A DNA stretch of 64,000 bases from Marinoscillum luteum (GCF_044005705.1 NZ_JBIPKE010000015.1:124001-188000); one strand, 5' to 3'. Positions 10,401 through 19,243 are shown, counted from the stretch's first letter. Notes: generated from the sequence alone by a model not told the origin. A program made the numbers and translations.

Positions 10401-11569
10401 GTGGTAAAGTAGCCATTAAACTATGGGCCGAGCAAGAGAAAATCTACTTCAGTGTCAAGGACAATGGCATGGGCATTCAGGAGCATGAGCTTGCCCGCGT
10501 GTTTGAGCGGTTTACCAGCCTGCATCATGAGAAAGAGGAAGGAAGCACCAACAGTGTGGGCATAGGTCTGTCCCTGACCAAAAAGCTGATCAACCTTCAC
10601 CATGGCGACATTTCTGTCCAAAGTCAGCCTGGCGAAGGCACCGACTTTACCTTTTGGCTTCCTGCCAGCCTGCCGACACAAGAGCAAGTGGCAGAGGACA
10701 CGGTCGACCATGCCATGCTTACCCGCCTCCATGAACACGTACAGGCCGAATTTTATCATAAAGACAGCCTCGATCAGGAATTGATCAACATCAGTCTGGA
10801 GCGCCACGAGCATAACCTGCTGATCGTAGATGATAACGTACAGATCCTGAACCTACTGAAAGACCTGCTCTCGCATCAATACAACGTCACCTCCTGCACC
10901 AGGGCAAAAGAAGCCCTCAGCATCCTGGCCAGCCGGAAAATTGACCTGGTGATCAGTGATGTGATCATGCCAGAGATGAGTGGTTACGAGCTCTGTGAAG
11001 CCATCAAAACGAAAATAGAAATCAGCCACGTTCCGGTCATCCTACTCACGGCCAAGGGACAAATGGAGGAACGTATAGAAGGTTTGCAAGCCGGAGCAGA
11101 CGCTTACATTCCCAAACCCTTTCATCCCGATCACCTGAAGGTCAGGATCGAAAAACTCATCAGCACCCGCGAAGTACTTAAAAAGAAATTTGATGCTTAC
11201 ACCCCTCATGAAAAGGAGTTTGCCTCGTTTGGGATAGGTGCCAAAGACGATGAATTTTTCCAACTCATGGATCAGTTTATCAAAGATCAGATGAATGATC
11301 CTCAACTGGATGCACAGCACCTCGCCAACCACCTGGGGATGAGCAAAACCTCTCTCTATAAGAAAGTGAGGGCCCTTACGGGACAAACACCACACGCACT
11401 GATCAATCAGTACCGGCTCAAGAAAGCAGCTTTTTTGCTGACCAACTCAGAGTACAACGTATCCGAAATCATCTATATGACGGGCTTCAATAGCCGGTCT
11501 TACTTCTACAAATCGTTTCAGGAAATGTTTCATTGCTCCCCTTCCACCTATGGCAGCGAGCAAAACTAG
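7448..11569 (+). CDS. Hybrid two-component system regulator (HTCS) of glycan utilisation
   Basis: This single protein joins a sensor kinase and a response regulator. I place the start at 7448, not at an in-frame ATG at 7322, because a signal peptide (MLKTKHLT to KGQ) begins there, giving 1373 residues. Repeated W(F/L)GT..G-type propeller blades fill about residues 30-690, followed by a Y_Y_Y domain and a TM segment near 800-820. The HisKA motif AHEFRTPL carries the phospho-His at about 861, followed by HATPase motifs. The receiver domain has its Asp at about 1171 (SDVIMPEMSG), and an AraC HTH covers the last 100 residues. It is divergent from the SusC operon and presumably activates it when an oligosaccharide binds the periplasmic propellers. 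Confidence 0.95.
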   Translation: MLKTKHLTLGLMLVLIFGLETKGQTEWPLQHVDKKSGLSNSAINAIYMDHLDYVWFGTWDGLNRYDGDEVISYKPIAEDEHSLSNNVVRQILEDKFGNLWIVTHDGINRYDHQLDHFHRYFNDLKDLPFLENNLKATLSEDSTLYISLVGWGVAQYNQQADRFEKIAIDEQVGQNIHSVGAFQNTLYLSNGEGKLYSHTYGKPVVSYDLEWSPKVWFHQFVSLNQRYFYLYQPSIDRLIIKELYQDRVANSFEINTQSAQITGVGSSSDGNRLLLGTDDGQLLEVSLADDQITHRSLSGMIPSLSKRKLKIFSLHTSQQGILWLGTDGDGVYKYLTKERSFYPISEGSPADGKLSNSIVRSIYIDPNNQLYAGTRSGGLNIISPDRSETSVLNKSNGLNGNTVLSITPDKHGNIWLGLDSEGVDMIEQRTGRILHFPRDFTNQPEDLYFGSVYKVFFDAYGHLWLGTSGYGIIYMDIEKTSTGAYRLNESYRISPDQKNTPGEIAIRSNIVYTITSEEPNILWFGTRNGGLYRYNTLTRKFTHNLQADETSRYALSNNDILSLYIDQQNKLWVGTSGGLNQVNLSNFTVDQYTQSDGLANNTIHGILQDQSGRLWLSSNNGLFAFSPNANTFKNFNWTDGLLNYEYTDGAYFQLKGNHQLYFGGTKGIDIVDPNKTDTSTAFPRLAITDLLVSNVRIAPGDSTGILQTHIDLQKEIHLNYDQNFLSLRFTTLDYWHKQRCSYRYFLEGFDNDWNIIGKQSMINLTNIPPGEYQLHLNNSNENGDWNPHERTVLITIDPPFWATNTAYTVYVIMALLSQIGLIQLSRNRSKRKKALEIERLKKEQAESIQKYKLEFFTDIAHEFRTPLTLILGPAVSLLEKTKGKPALHTPIQTIYRNSLRLQKLIQELIQFRKVEMGKEQLNIRAINIIAFAEELLQSFRQYALEKEIILTYEAPEELYAQVDSDILEKILINLVSNALKYTDRGGKVAIKLWAEQEKIYFSVKDNGMGIQEHELARVFERFTSLHHEKEEGSTNSVGIGLSLTKKLINLHHGDISVQSQPGEGTDFTFWLPASLPTQEQVAEDTVDHAMLTRLHEHVQAEFYHKDSLDQELINISLERHEHNLLIVDDNVQILNLLKDLLSHQYNVTSCTRAKEALSILASRKIDLVISDVIMPEMSGYELCEAIKTKIEISHVPVILLTAKGQMEERIEGLQAGADAYIPKPFHPDHLKVRIEKLISTREVLKKKFDAYTPHEKEFASFGIGAKDDEFFQLMDQFIKDQMNDPQLDAQHLANHLGMSKTSLYKKVRALTGQTPHALINQYRLKKAAFLLTNSEYNVSEIIYMTGFNSRSYFYKSFQEMFHCSPSTYGSEQN

Positions 11570-11655
11570 TTGAGACAGGACCCTCAAAAGTGATACGCCT
11601 CTCCTATTTAGCGCGGTTGATTCTGGCTTGTCTTTAAATAAAATCTCTCCCATTA

Positions 11656-11687
11656 TTTGCGCAACCGAAAAGTTGCACGTATATTAG
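11656..11687 (+). promoter_or_regulatory. Bacteroidota-type promoter and ArsR operator candidate
   Basis: TTTG at 11656-11659 is followed after 20 nt by TATATTAG at 11680-11687, close to the Bacteroidota -33/-7 consensus (TTTG, then TAnnTTTG). Between them sits an inverted repeat GCAAC-cgaaaa-GTTGC (11661-11676), and another GCAAC occurs at 11687-11691. A repressor bound there would block the polymerase, which suits autoregulation by the ArsR-type gene starting 7 nt downstream. The short spacing implies a nearly leaderless mRNA. Confidence 0.5.
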
Positions 11688-11694
11688 CAACCAT

Positions 11695-12039
11695 ATGGTA
11701 GCAGATAAGCATAGATCTATACGGCGCGATGTTTTCCAGGCCATCGCAGACCCTACACGCAGGGCCATCATTTTCCTGCTGGCGGTGAGCGCCCTGACAC
11801 CCAATGCCATTGCGGAGCACTTCCACACCAGCCGACAGGCAGTATCCAAGCACCTCAAAGTGCTGGTGGAATGCGAAGTGGTCACGCAGGAGCAGCAAGG
11901 AAGAGAAATTCACTACCACCTCAATGTGAACAAGATGAAAGACATAGAAAAATGGCTGGAGCAGTTCAGGCTAATCATGGAAAACCGATTTGACAACCTG
12001 GATCAATACCTGACTCAACTCAAAAGCAACAAAAATTAA
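11695..12039 (+). CDS. ArsR-family winged-helix transcriptional regulator
   Basis: The 114-residue protein shows the ArsR core FQAIADPTRRAIIFLL followed by a helix-turn-helix (NAIAEHFHTSRQAVSKHLKVL) and a wing ending in GREIHYHLN. No metal-binding CxC motif is present. It therefore resembles the ArsR members that pair with SRPBCC (AHSA1-like) proteins instead of arsenic sensors. The SRPBCC-VOC gene follows 23 nt downstream, so they form a two-gene operon. Confidence 0.9.
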   Translation: MVADKHRSIRRDVFQAIADPTRRAIIFLLAVSALTPNAIAEHFHTSRQAVSKHLKVLVECEVVTQEQQGREIHYHLNVNKMKDIEKWLEQFRLIMENRFDNLDQYLTQLKSNKN

Positions 12040-12062
12040 TTGAACACCAAACATTAAAAGAA

Positions 12063-13028
12063 ATGAACCCTACTCTTTTCATGGACTTTACCGTGGATAA
12101 GTCCAACAACACCATGCACATAAAGCGCCAGTTTGATGCACCACGTGATGTGGTCTGGAAAGCCTGGACCACCGCCGAGATCCTCGACCAGTGGTGGGCG
12201 CCCAAACCCTACAAATGCAACACCAAGACCATGGACTTCAAGGAAGGTGGATATTGGCTGTATTACATGGAAGGACCTAAAGGGGACATCCACTGGTGCC
12301 GCGCAGACTACAGCAGTGTGAACCCCCAGGAAAGCTATGAAGCAACGGACGCCTTTTGTGACAGTGATGGGAAGATCAATGACATACACCCGGGCTCTCA
12401 CTGGCACAATGTCTTCACAGATTTCGAAGGTGACAGCACATTGGTGACTATTACCATCACCTATAAAAGCCTCGAAGACCTGGAAAAAATTGTAGAAATG
12501 GGCTTCAAGGAAGGCTTGGCCATGGGCATGGAAAACCTGGATCACTACATCAGTACACAGTTCAAACTGCGGAAGGAAAACAAGGTCACCAACAAGGCTG
12601 GTGTAGCCACCTATCTGAACTTCCCCGGAAATACAGAAGAGGTCTTCCGGTTCTATCAAAAAGTGTTTGGAGGAGAGTTTACCGGACGCGGATTACAGCG
12701 ATTCGAAGATTTTAGTTTCCCGGGCCAGCCCCCAATGGATGAGGCCACTAAGAAACTGATCATCCATGTGGAGTTGACGATATTGGGTGGTCACCGACTG
12801 ATGGCGACAGATGCTCCGGAGAGCATGGGATTCAAAGTAAACGCCGGCAATAACATGCACATCCACCTGGAACCTGACTCCAAAGAGGAAGCCGACCGGC
12901 TTTTCAACGAGCTGTCAGCAGGAGGCGAAGTGGAGATGGGCATGAAAGATATGTTCTGGGGTGCATACTTCGGGTCATTTCAGGACAAGTACGGCATCAA
13001 CTGGATGATCAATTACCAGCCTGTTTGA
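12063..13028 (+). CDS. SRPBCC (AHSA1-like) and VOC/PhnB-like fusion protein
   Basis: The 321 residues hold two modules. Residues 1-165 show the SRPBCC pattern FDAPRDVVWKAWTTAEILDQWWAP and end with a typical GMENLDHYIS segment. Residues about 175-321 are a VOC/PhnB-like module, with a TYLNFPGNTEEVFRFYQKVFGGEF start and a WGAYFGSFQDKYGINWMI end. AHSA1-like proteins are small-ligand-binding folds, and PhnB-like VOC proteins usually lack a known reaction. The two are often separate neighbours behind an ArsR gene, and here they are fused. No ligand can be named. Confidence 0.9.
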   Translation: MNPTLFMDFTVDKSNNTMHIKRQFDAPRDVVWKAWTTAEILDQWWAPKPYKCNTKTMDFKEGGYWLYYMEGPKGDIHWCRADYSSVNPQESYEATDAFCDSDGKINDIHPGSHWHNVFTDFEGDSTLVTITITYKSLEDLEKIVEMGFKEGLAMGMENLDHYISTQFKLRKENKVTNKAGVATYLNFPGNTEEVFRFYQKVFGGEFTGRGLQRFEDFSFPGQPPMDEATKKLIIHVELTILGGHRLMATDAPESMGFKVNAGNNMHIHLEPDSKEEADRLFNELSAGGEVEMGMKDMFWGAYFGSFQDKYGINWMINYQPV

Positions 13029-13062
13029 GCGCAACAAGTCTCTAAAGAGACAACTGCAGTGG

Positions 13063-13183
13063 ATGGGATTCCGGTATTGCTTCGTGCCTTGCAAACCGGA
13101 ATGAACGATACTAGTTCGTTCAATCCCTTAACCTCATTCCGGTTTCGGACGGAGCATAGCGCAGAACGAATACCGGAATCCAT
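13063..13183. repeat. CCGGAAT inverted-repeat element, copy B1
   Basis: Outer arms ATGGGATTCCGGTATT (13063-13078) and AATACCGGAATCCAT (13169-13183) are complementary. Inner arms AAACCGGAATGA (13093-13104) and TCATTCCGGTTT (13134-13145) form a second perfect stem. The same nested architecture recurs at 55393, 61747 and 62023. It lies just after the SRPBCC-VOC gene and could fold into a cruciform or an RNA hairpin. Confidence 0.8.
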
Positions 13184-13464
13184 TGATGGTCAGGGGTTAT
13201 AAGGGCATTTCTATTCTTAATAATCTGGTTGAGTCAGCCAACCTAAAAAGACGTTCAATGGCGCCTTTTTTATGTCTGGATGAGGGTATTAGAAAATTCA
13301 CTAGTTTAGTACTACTCTGGGCTTCAGACACGAAACTGCATATTTGATCTCAGATGAGCTATTATGACACCTCACACATATTTGACCATCTGAATGAAAC
13401 CCAGCTTACTTTTGAAAACACTGAACTAGCAGAGCATTAGGATCATGAGCGAAATAGTTAAACC
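13184..13464. other. Intergenic stretch without recognised content
   Basis: Between the repeat element and the next gene I see no open frame of useful length and no clear terminator or consensus promoter. An AAAAAGACG...CCTTTTTT stretch near 13240-13270 looks terminator-like but its stem does not pair well. Confidence 0.5.
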
Positions 13465-14178
13465 ATGAAAAATAAGATCAATAAACAGCAATTAATTCTA
13501 GAGTTTGTTTCAGTCGTTTTTGCCGTAATTCTTGCTTTGGTATTAAATGGTTGGCGCGAATCTTCCGCATTAAATGCCAATCTTGTGAAGGTTGAAAAAT
13601 CCATTCTTAAGGAGGTACAAAGGAATGATTCACTGATCAGACAGTCTCATACCTACCGTGGAGACCTTTTGCAAAAAGTGTATTCAAACCAAAATCTCCT
13701 GTTAGCGGTTTCAACATCCGACTTGGATTTTGATGTAAACAATAACTCCAAACTGGTTGATTTTTTTAAAACTGCTTTACTTTTTGGACAAAAGGAATAT
13801 CACACTGTACAGGTAGTGCAAGAAGGTGGTGATCGTGTATTAATTCTAGATAACAGCGTATTTGACCTCAAGCTGGAAGCGGGCACCCTACAGGTATTGG
13901 GGTTGGGAAATGTAGAGCTTAAAATACCTGACTTGAATAATCAGTCATGGGATCTTGCCAAAGCCACAGGCACTATTACGGAGATGGACATTGCGCTGGT
14001 TGAAAAGCTGGGAACAGTCAATGCGCTCATCGAAACCTACTTAAAAACAAGTGAAAGTGCCGTACAGCTGGTTTACAGCGGAGCGCAAAAAGGGCTCATG
14101 CCAGTACTGGAGGATTTGTATAACCTGGAATCAAAAATAATGAAAGCAAATTCCGAACTACTTGAGGAATTGGATTAA
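13465..14178 (+). CDS. Membrane-anchored hypothetical protein
   Basis: The 237-residue protein starts with a short basic segment and one hydrophobic helix (about residues 10-27, EFVSVVFAVILALVLNGWRE). A long, mostly helical soluble domain follows. This layout is common in uncharacterised Bacteroidota proteins that carry a conserved N-terminal helix ending in N-x-W. It stands alone, with gaps of more than 400 bp on both sides and a terminator downstream. No function can be given. Confidence 0.75.
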   Translation: MKNKINKQQLILEFVSVVFAVILALVLNGWRESSALNANLVKVEKSILKEVQRNDSLIRQSHTYRGDLLQKVYSNQNLLLAVSTSDLDFDVNNNSKLVDFFKTALLFGQKEYHTVQVVQEGGDRVLILDNSVFDLKLEAGTLQVLGLGNVELKIPDLNNQSWDLAKATGTITEMDIALVEKLGTVNALIETYLKTSESAVQLVYSGAQKGLMPVLEDLYNLESKIMKANSELLEELD

Positions 14179-14318
14179 AGCACCAACTGTTTAATGTGGT
14201 ATAACAAAATGCCCCGGACAGCGTGTTCAGAAAATTTCAGTTTGTTGGTGCTTCAACGATACCTGAAGACCGCTGGCCCAGACTGAATGAGTTGGTAGAC
14301 TAAATCACGACCCGCTGG

Positions 14319-14353
14319 AAAATACCCACCTGAGAACGTGGGTATTTTTTTTT
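14319..14353 (+). terminator. Rho-independent terminator
   Basis: AAAATACCCAC (14319-14329), an 8-nt loop, then GTGGGTATTTT (14338-14348) and further T residues to 14353 give an 11-bp stem with a U tract. It lies 140 bp after the membrane-anchored hypothetical gene. Confidence 0.8.
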
Positions 14354-14437
14354 AACATCGAAGTGAACGTTGACAAACTTCACAGCCACTCCGTCAGTGG
14401 TATATTATCTCTTCTTAAAAATTACCGGACTTTATTC

Positions 14438-14494
14438 TTGCAATGTTGTTGCAAATATTGATCTTTGCTTAAGCTTAATCGCAACAATGTTGCA
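14438..14494. promoter_or_regulatory. Paired TTGCAA/GCAACA palindromes, candidate operators
   Basis: TTGCAATGTTGTTGCAA (14438-14454) and GCAACAATGTTGC (14481-14493) share the CAATGTTG core. The second is a perfect 6-bp palindrome around one base. They lie about 100-150 bp upstream of the flavoprotein gene in an AT-rich stretch, as expected for a dimeric regulator. The rest of 14179-14592 holds only the terminator. Confidence 0.35.
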
Positions 14495-14592
14495 TAAATT
14501 GTAGTTAAATAAGGGCAATTAATTAATAGAACAGCCAGGTGTCTGGCGCTCTTGTCGAGTACTCTTCTATTGCATAAACAGAATTTAGTGAT

Positions 14593-15501
14593 ATGAACAA
14601 GCATGAAACTTTAGATGTGATCATCATAGGCGGTAGTTATGCAGGCCTTTCTGCCGCCATGGCATTGGGTCGCTCCTTACGCAACGTATTGATCATTGAC
14701 AGTGGATTGGCCTGCAATCGGCAAACACCCTACTCTCATAATTTCATAACACAGGATGGAGCAACTCCGGGAGAGCTCTCGTCCAGGGCCAAATCACAGG
14801 TTTTGAAATATCCGACTGTAAAGTTCCTCAACGGACTTGCTGTCAGCGGAATGAAAACCAAAAGCGGTTTCACCATTACCACACAAACTGCCGAAGTGTT
14901 TCATGCCAGGAAGCTAGTCTTTGCTACAGGCATCAAAGACATCATGCCCGACATCAAGGGTTTTGCAGAATGCTGGGGCATTTCCGTTGTCCATTGTCCC
15001 TATTGCCACGGTTATGAGCTTCGTAACCAAAAGACCGGGATTATGGCCAATGGCGAAAGGGCCTTTCATCTGGCGGGTCTGGTGAATAACCTGACCGACA
15101 ACCTCACCATTCTGACTTCAGGGAAAGCTGGTTTTGATGCCACACAAATGGCTACTCTGGACCGAAACAAAATCGAGATCGTAGAAACTGAAATTGACGA
15201 AATAGCGCATCAAAACGGACAAATCCAAAATGTGCTTTTCAAAGACGGCAGGCAATCAGATTTTCGGGCATTATACGCGGCCCTTCCCTTCAAACAACAC
15301 TCGGACATACCGCTATCGATGGGCTGCGAACTCACTGAACCTGGATACATCAAAGTGAATGATTTACAGGAAACTACCATAGGCGGTGTTTACGCATGTG
15401 GTGACAATTCGGCCATGATGCGCTCAGTGGCCACAGCGGTATATACCGGAAACCTCACAGGTGCAGTCATCAATCGGGAGCTCACAGCTGAGCAATTCTA
15501 A
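14593..15501 (+). CDS. Thioredoxin-reductase-like FAD/NAD(P)-dependent oxidoreductase
   Basis: The 302 residues form a two-Rossmann flavoprotein. The FAD-binding motif IIIGGSYAGLSAAMALG is at about 9-25, followed by DSG. A redox-active CPYC is at 135-138 within HCPYCHGYE, and the C-terminal FAD motif TTIGGVYACGDN is near 258-269. It is shorter than or equal to classical TrxB and belongs to the TrxR-like group with CPYC, whose members reduce small disulfide substrates or work alone. No thioredoxin gene is adjacent, and the closest lies at 53.9 kb. The partner is unknown. Confidence 0.85.
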   Translation: MNKHETLDVIIIGGSYAGLSAAMALGRSLRNVLIIDSGLACNRQTPYSHNFITQDGATPGELSSRAKSQVLKYPTVKFLNGLAVSGMKTKSGFTITTQTAEVFHARKLVFATGIKDIMPDIKGFAECWGISVVHCPYCHGYELRNQKTGIMANGERAFHLAGLVNNLTDNLTILTSGKAGFDATQMATLDRNKIEIVETEIDEIAHQNGQIQNVLFKDGRQSDFRALYAALPFKQHSDIPLSMGCELTEPGYIKVNDLQETTIGGVYACGDNSAMMRSVATAVYTGNLTGAVINRELTAEQF

Positions 15502-15653
15502 GCTAAAGCAGGACGTGACAAAATTTCAATGATCATTCACGCAATCGATTGTTTTTATTGTCACATTTCATTTACTTCGCTTCACTGAGCTGATGGCCAA
15601 AGGGACGTTCCGAGGCAAGCTCATCCTGATGTTTTATATCAATCAACTACGAC

Positions 15654-17105
15654 ATGATGTTTCTTCAAATCCCAAGGGCTGTTTTATCGCTTTGCGCGTT
15701 TTCGCTACTCCTTGTTTCACAAACACTGTATGCTCAGGATTATCAAAAAAACAGGGTAATTATACTCACTGACATAGAAGCTGATCCTGATGACAGCCAA
15801 TCACTGGTGCGCTTGTTTTTGTACGCCAATCAAATAGACATCCAAGGAATCATCGCGACCACTTCCTGCTGGCACACTTCAGAAGTAAATCCGGCATCTA
15901 TTCATAAAATCATTGATGCTTATGGTGAAATACGACCCAACCTTCTAAAACATGAGGCCGGGTTTCCTGACACTCAAACACTCTCGACGATGGTCAAGGA
16001 AGGTTTGCCCAGGTACGGCATGGAAGGTGTAGGTGATGGAATGGACTCTGAAGGGTCAGACTGGATCATCAAAATACTGGAGCAGGAAGATGATCGCCCA
16101 CTATGGATCTCCACCTGGGGAGGTGCCAATACCCTCGCTCAGGCATTGTACAAAATCCGAAAAATCAAAACAGAAGCTGAAGTCAAAAAATACGTTTCGA
16201 AACTCAGGGTCTACACCATCTCTGATCAGGATGACAGTGGCATCTGGATCAGGAATAATTTTCCCGATCTGTTCTACATCGTGAGTCCCGGCGATGACTA
16301 TGGCAGCGCCACCTGGACAGGAATCAATAGTTATGTGCAGGGCATTGACAACACCACCATCAGCAATCGCTGGATCGCTCAAAACATCCAGCAAAACCAT
16401 GGCCCTTTGGGGGCAGCATATCCTGATGTGGCCTGGGGTGTAGAAGGTGATACTCCAGCATTTCTCTCCTTGATCCCCAATGGGCTCAATGAACCCGAGC
16501 ATCCCGAGTGGGGTGGCTGGGGTGGTCGCTATGAACTCTATCATCCTGATTTTTCCAAGACCAAGGAAGGCGGCTCCATCGTCACCATAGCACCTGAGAC
16601 CAGAGCCATTTGGACCAATGCCATCGACCGCTACACCCCCTACCTGCCCAACGATTATGGTCGCTCGGTGAAGCCAGACAGTGTTACTTTTTCCGACGAT
16701 AAGGTCACGCTATGGCGCTGGCGCGATGATTTTCAAAATGACTTTGCGGCCCGCATGGACTGGTGCTTCATGTCGTATGAGGCAGCCAATCACCCGCCTG
16801 TGCCTGTATTGACCCATCCCGAGCGAATCACGGTGAAATCCGGTGCCGGCTTTACGCTGGATGCCTTTGACACCACAGACCCCGATGGAGATAGTTTCAG
16901 TTTTCTATGGTATCACTATCCCGAGGCTGGTACTTACAAAAAACCAATAGAAGTAAACGGTGCTGAGAATGTGCACCTGGCTTATTTCACAGCGCCGAAA
17001 GTAGATCAGCAGGAAACTGCCCACTTCATAGTGAAGGTGACGGATAGAGGCGAGCCTCAGCTGTCAAGGTACAAAAGGGTCATAGTGACCATCCTCCCTG
17101 AATAG
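15654..17105 (+). CDS. DUF1593 secreted nucleoside-hydrolase-like protein
   Basis: The 483-residue protein has a signal peptide (about 1-28, ending YAQ). The N-terminal domain starts with RVIILTDIEADPDDSQSLVR, which mirrors the Asp-rich DxDxDDxxA motif of nucleoside hydrolases (residues about 36-52), and this pattern defines the DUF1593 family. The C-terminal part, with DTTDPDGDSFSFLWYHYPEAG, is an Ig-like beta-sandwich. DUF1593 proteins occur in carbohydrate-degradation settings in Bacteroidota, but their substrate is not established. It lies alone and convergent with the DUF4407 gene. Confidence 0.85.
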   Translation: MMFLQIPRAVLSLCAFSLLLVSQTLYAQDYQKNRVIILTDIEADPDDSQSLVRLFLYANQIDIQGIIATTSCWHTSEVNPASIHKIIDAYGEIRPNLLKHEAGFPDTQTLSTMVKEGLPRYGMEGVGDGMDSEGSDWIIKILEQEDDRPLWISTWGGANTLAQALYKIRKIKTEAEVKKYVSKLRVYTISDQDDSGIWIRNNFPDLFYIVSPGDDYGSATWTGINSYVQGIDNTTISNRWIAQNIQQNHGPLGAAYPDVAWGVEGDTPAFLSLIPNGLNEPEHPEWGGWGGRYELYHPDFSKTKEGGSIVTIAPETRAIWTNAIDRYTPYLPNDYGRSVKPDSVTFSDDKVTLWRWRDDFQNDFAARMDWCFMSYEAANHPPVPVLTHPERITVKSGAGFTLDAFDTTDPDGDSFSFLWYHYPEAGTYKKPIEVNGAENVHLAYFTAPKVDQQETAHFIVKVTDRGEPQLSRYKRVIVTILPE

Positions 17106-17166
17106 CGTCAGGGTCAGATCAGGCCTTTATTGTAGGATGTCTTTATTGCTTAGGCGAATTGTATCC

Positions 17167-18219
17167 CTATGACCTATCCAGTCCCAGCTGCAACCGGCTG
17201 TTTACATACTCAGCTTCTTCTCGGGTCAATTTAGAAGAACGATTCTTGATCGTGGCATTCACCTTGGCCAGGTCCTCATAGTGGAAGGCCTCAAAGCCAT
17301 ATTCTTCGGTTTTGAGCACATAATCATAGGGTCCACGCTGGGAGATCAGTTTTACGAAAATAGGCGCTGTTTCCACCACCAGAAATAGCAGCATCACAAA
17401 CCAGTTGGCCACATTGATGGCTGAACTCTTAGTGGTCAGGCGGTCCAGTGCCTCTATCCGTGAGGCCAGCCCGGTCAGTTGCCCCGCTTCGGTGGCGGAG
17501 AGTTCTGCCTGCTCCCTTGTATTCAGCTCGGTGATGGCCTGTTCTTTTTCAGCAATCTGTGGAGTGTTGGTGGCGATGAGCGCCTGCAGTTCGGCATCTA
17601 CCCTATCGGCATCTGCCTTTTTGATTTGATAGATCGGTCCGGCATTCCGCTGCTGAGTACCGCCTGTGCCATCTGCCTCTTCCCGGGCGATTTGGCGGAG
17701 TTCATTTCTGCTCGCTGTTTTGGCCAGTATTTCGTCCTTGAGTGATTGGACCTCCGCACTGAGTCGCGCTCTGGTAGCCGAGAAGCGCTCCTTCACGGTC
17801 AGTTCTTTCAAGGCCAGGTCCTCCTGCATCATGGAGGTGATCTCGCTGTTGACTTCCTTTTCAAAAATCTTGAGTTCAAGAGGTTTGGCGATCACGATGG
17901 AGATGACCAGCGCCAGCACCAGCCTGGGGAGCACCTGCAGCCATTCCTGTTGGGGTTGGCCATTCTTGCGCATGCTGGAAACAATGAACCGGTCCAGGTT
18001 GAAGATCATGAGCCCCCACAGAATCCCAAAGCCTGCGGCCAGCCAATAGCTGTCAAAGACGGTGAAGAGTGCATAGCCTCCGGCCAGCGCCGCAAAAATG
18101 CCCGTGAAGAATATGGTGGCCCCTATTCCCACATATTTACTCGACTCAGAAGGACAATTGGATAAGATCTCTCTATTCGCTCCGGCGCATAACCAGAAAA
18201 ACACTTTTAACCTGTTCAT
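17167..18219 (-). CDS. DUF4407 membrane protein
   Basis: The 350-residue protein matches the DUF4407 layout. It begins FFWLCAGANREIL, has three hydrophobic helices at about 31-55, 58-75 and 98-115 with an NLDRFIVSS segment between, then a long charged coiled coil (about 120-262), a fourth helix near 270-292 and a short cytoplasmic tail. The family has no known reaction. The gene lies about 200 bp downstream of another membrane protein with a SPOR-like end, which may be a partner. Confidence 0.85.
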   Translation of the reverse strand: MNRLKVFFWLCAGANREILSNCPSESSKYVGIGATIFFTGIFAALAGGYALFTVFDSYWLAAGFGILWGLMIFNLDRFIVSSMRKNGQPQQEWLQVLPRLVLALVISIVIAKPLELKIFEKEVNSEITSMMQEDLALKELTVKERFSATRARLSAEVQSLKDEILAKTASRNELRQIAREEADGTGGTQQRNAGPIYQIKKADADRVDAELQALIATNTPQIAEKEQAITELNTREQAELSATEAGQLTGLASRIEALDRLTTKSSAINVANWFVMLLFLVVETAPIFVKLISQRGPYDYVLKTEEYGFEAFHYEDLAKVNATIKNRSSKLTREEAEYVNSRLQLGLDRS

Positions 18220-18421
18220 GAACCATTGAACGACGAGTTTTAAACAATGTTATCGTGCCGGCTGGGTTTTTAAAGGGGTGGTATGCTGCACTCCCTTGCT
18301 CCCACCAGAGCTGATTTAGCGGTGTTGCGATAAATAATGCTTGGAAGTTGTATAGCCTCCGCCCTCTCCGAGGTTGTCACCAGCAAGCGATCGAAAAGTG
18401 AATGCGAACCTCTTAGTGCCC

Positions 18422-19243
18422 TCAATCAACCACAAAAACGCTGATGTAATTGGGGGTTTTGTAGCTGATGGTTATTATTTCATACTCCCCACCAATGAGG
18501 GCGTTGACGCCCGAGGCTACATCCAGTTCTGACGCCTCACTGCGGATTTGGTTGTTTTTCACCCGGTAGCCTACTTCAGCATTTTTAGCTGTGGTCAGCT
18601 TCTTCACCTTGACGAGGTACCCTGTGGAGGCCAGTTGCTGAGCCAGCTGGTTCGCCTTTCCTTTGGAGTCACGGCTCGCCATCGTTTCTTCCAGGTAGAA
18701 AATATCCACCCGAAAAGGTGTGGGCTCCTTAGAGACGAGAGGCCGCTCATACACGGCTTTCTGACGTTGAATGATTTCCAATGCCGACTCGGGATCTGTC
18801 GCAGAGGTGTCCAGCTTTTCAAGTTTCTGCTCGTCTGCCAGCAGTTTCTTATACTCATCATAGTCGTCCTGCAGCTTGCCCTGATACTCTACCCATCGCT
18901 CTCTCAGGCGATCTGTGGGTGTGACGGTCGCAAAGTACTCTGCCAGCTTCCACCTCTTCTCTATGTTGTCTGCCTCCAGAATCAGGTCCACATACTTGTC
19001 GTAGACCTGCATCTCCTTGATCCCTGTTTCCCTTTCGGTAAAACCATCTTTCACCAGATTTCCAGAGAAAACAAGTGCCACCGACACGATATACCATTTG
19101 CTGATCTCGATGATTTTTTCATATCCGGAAGAGGTCACCGGCTTGCCTGCCGCCAGATAGATCCCCAGTCCGATCAGAAACAGAATGGGTAAGATCACAT
19201 AAATCAAACTGATGAATGACAAAAAATCGACGACTTTTTCCAT
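18422..19243 (-). CDS. Hypothetical membrane protein with SPOR-like C-terminus
   Basis: The 273 residues carry two N-terminal hydrophobic helices (about 11-32 and 46-62), a charged helical linker of about 80-160 and a C-terminal module that begins FRVDIFYLEE. This module contains ANQLAQQLASTGY and SGVNALIGG, resembling the alpha/beta packing of SPOR-like or LytR-C-like domains. It precedes the DUF4407 gene on the same strand. I do not recognise a named family. Confidence 0.7.
   Translation of the reverse strand: MEKVVDFLSFISLIYVILPILFLIGLGIYLAAGKPVTSSGYEKIIEISKWYIVSVALVFSGNLVKDGFTERETGIKEMQVYDKYVDLILEADNIEKRWKLAEYFATVTPTDRLRERWVEYQGKLQDDYDEYKKLLADEQKLEKLDTSATDPESALEIIQRQKAVYERPLVSKEPTPFRVDIFYLEETMASRDSKGKANQLAQQLASTGYLVKVKKLTTAKNAEVGYRVKNNQIRSEASELDVASGVNALIGGEYEIITISYKTPNYISVFVVD

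Noticed and set aside
12054..12659. A 201-codon minus-strand frame opposite the SRPBCC-VOC gene
   Set aside because: The plus-strand protein has two recognisable domains and normal codon use. The reverse frame is a shadow.
13240..13275. Terminator between the B1 element and the hypothetical membrane gene
   Set aside because: A T run is present but the upstream arms do not pair over more than a few bases.
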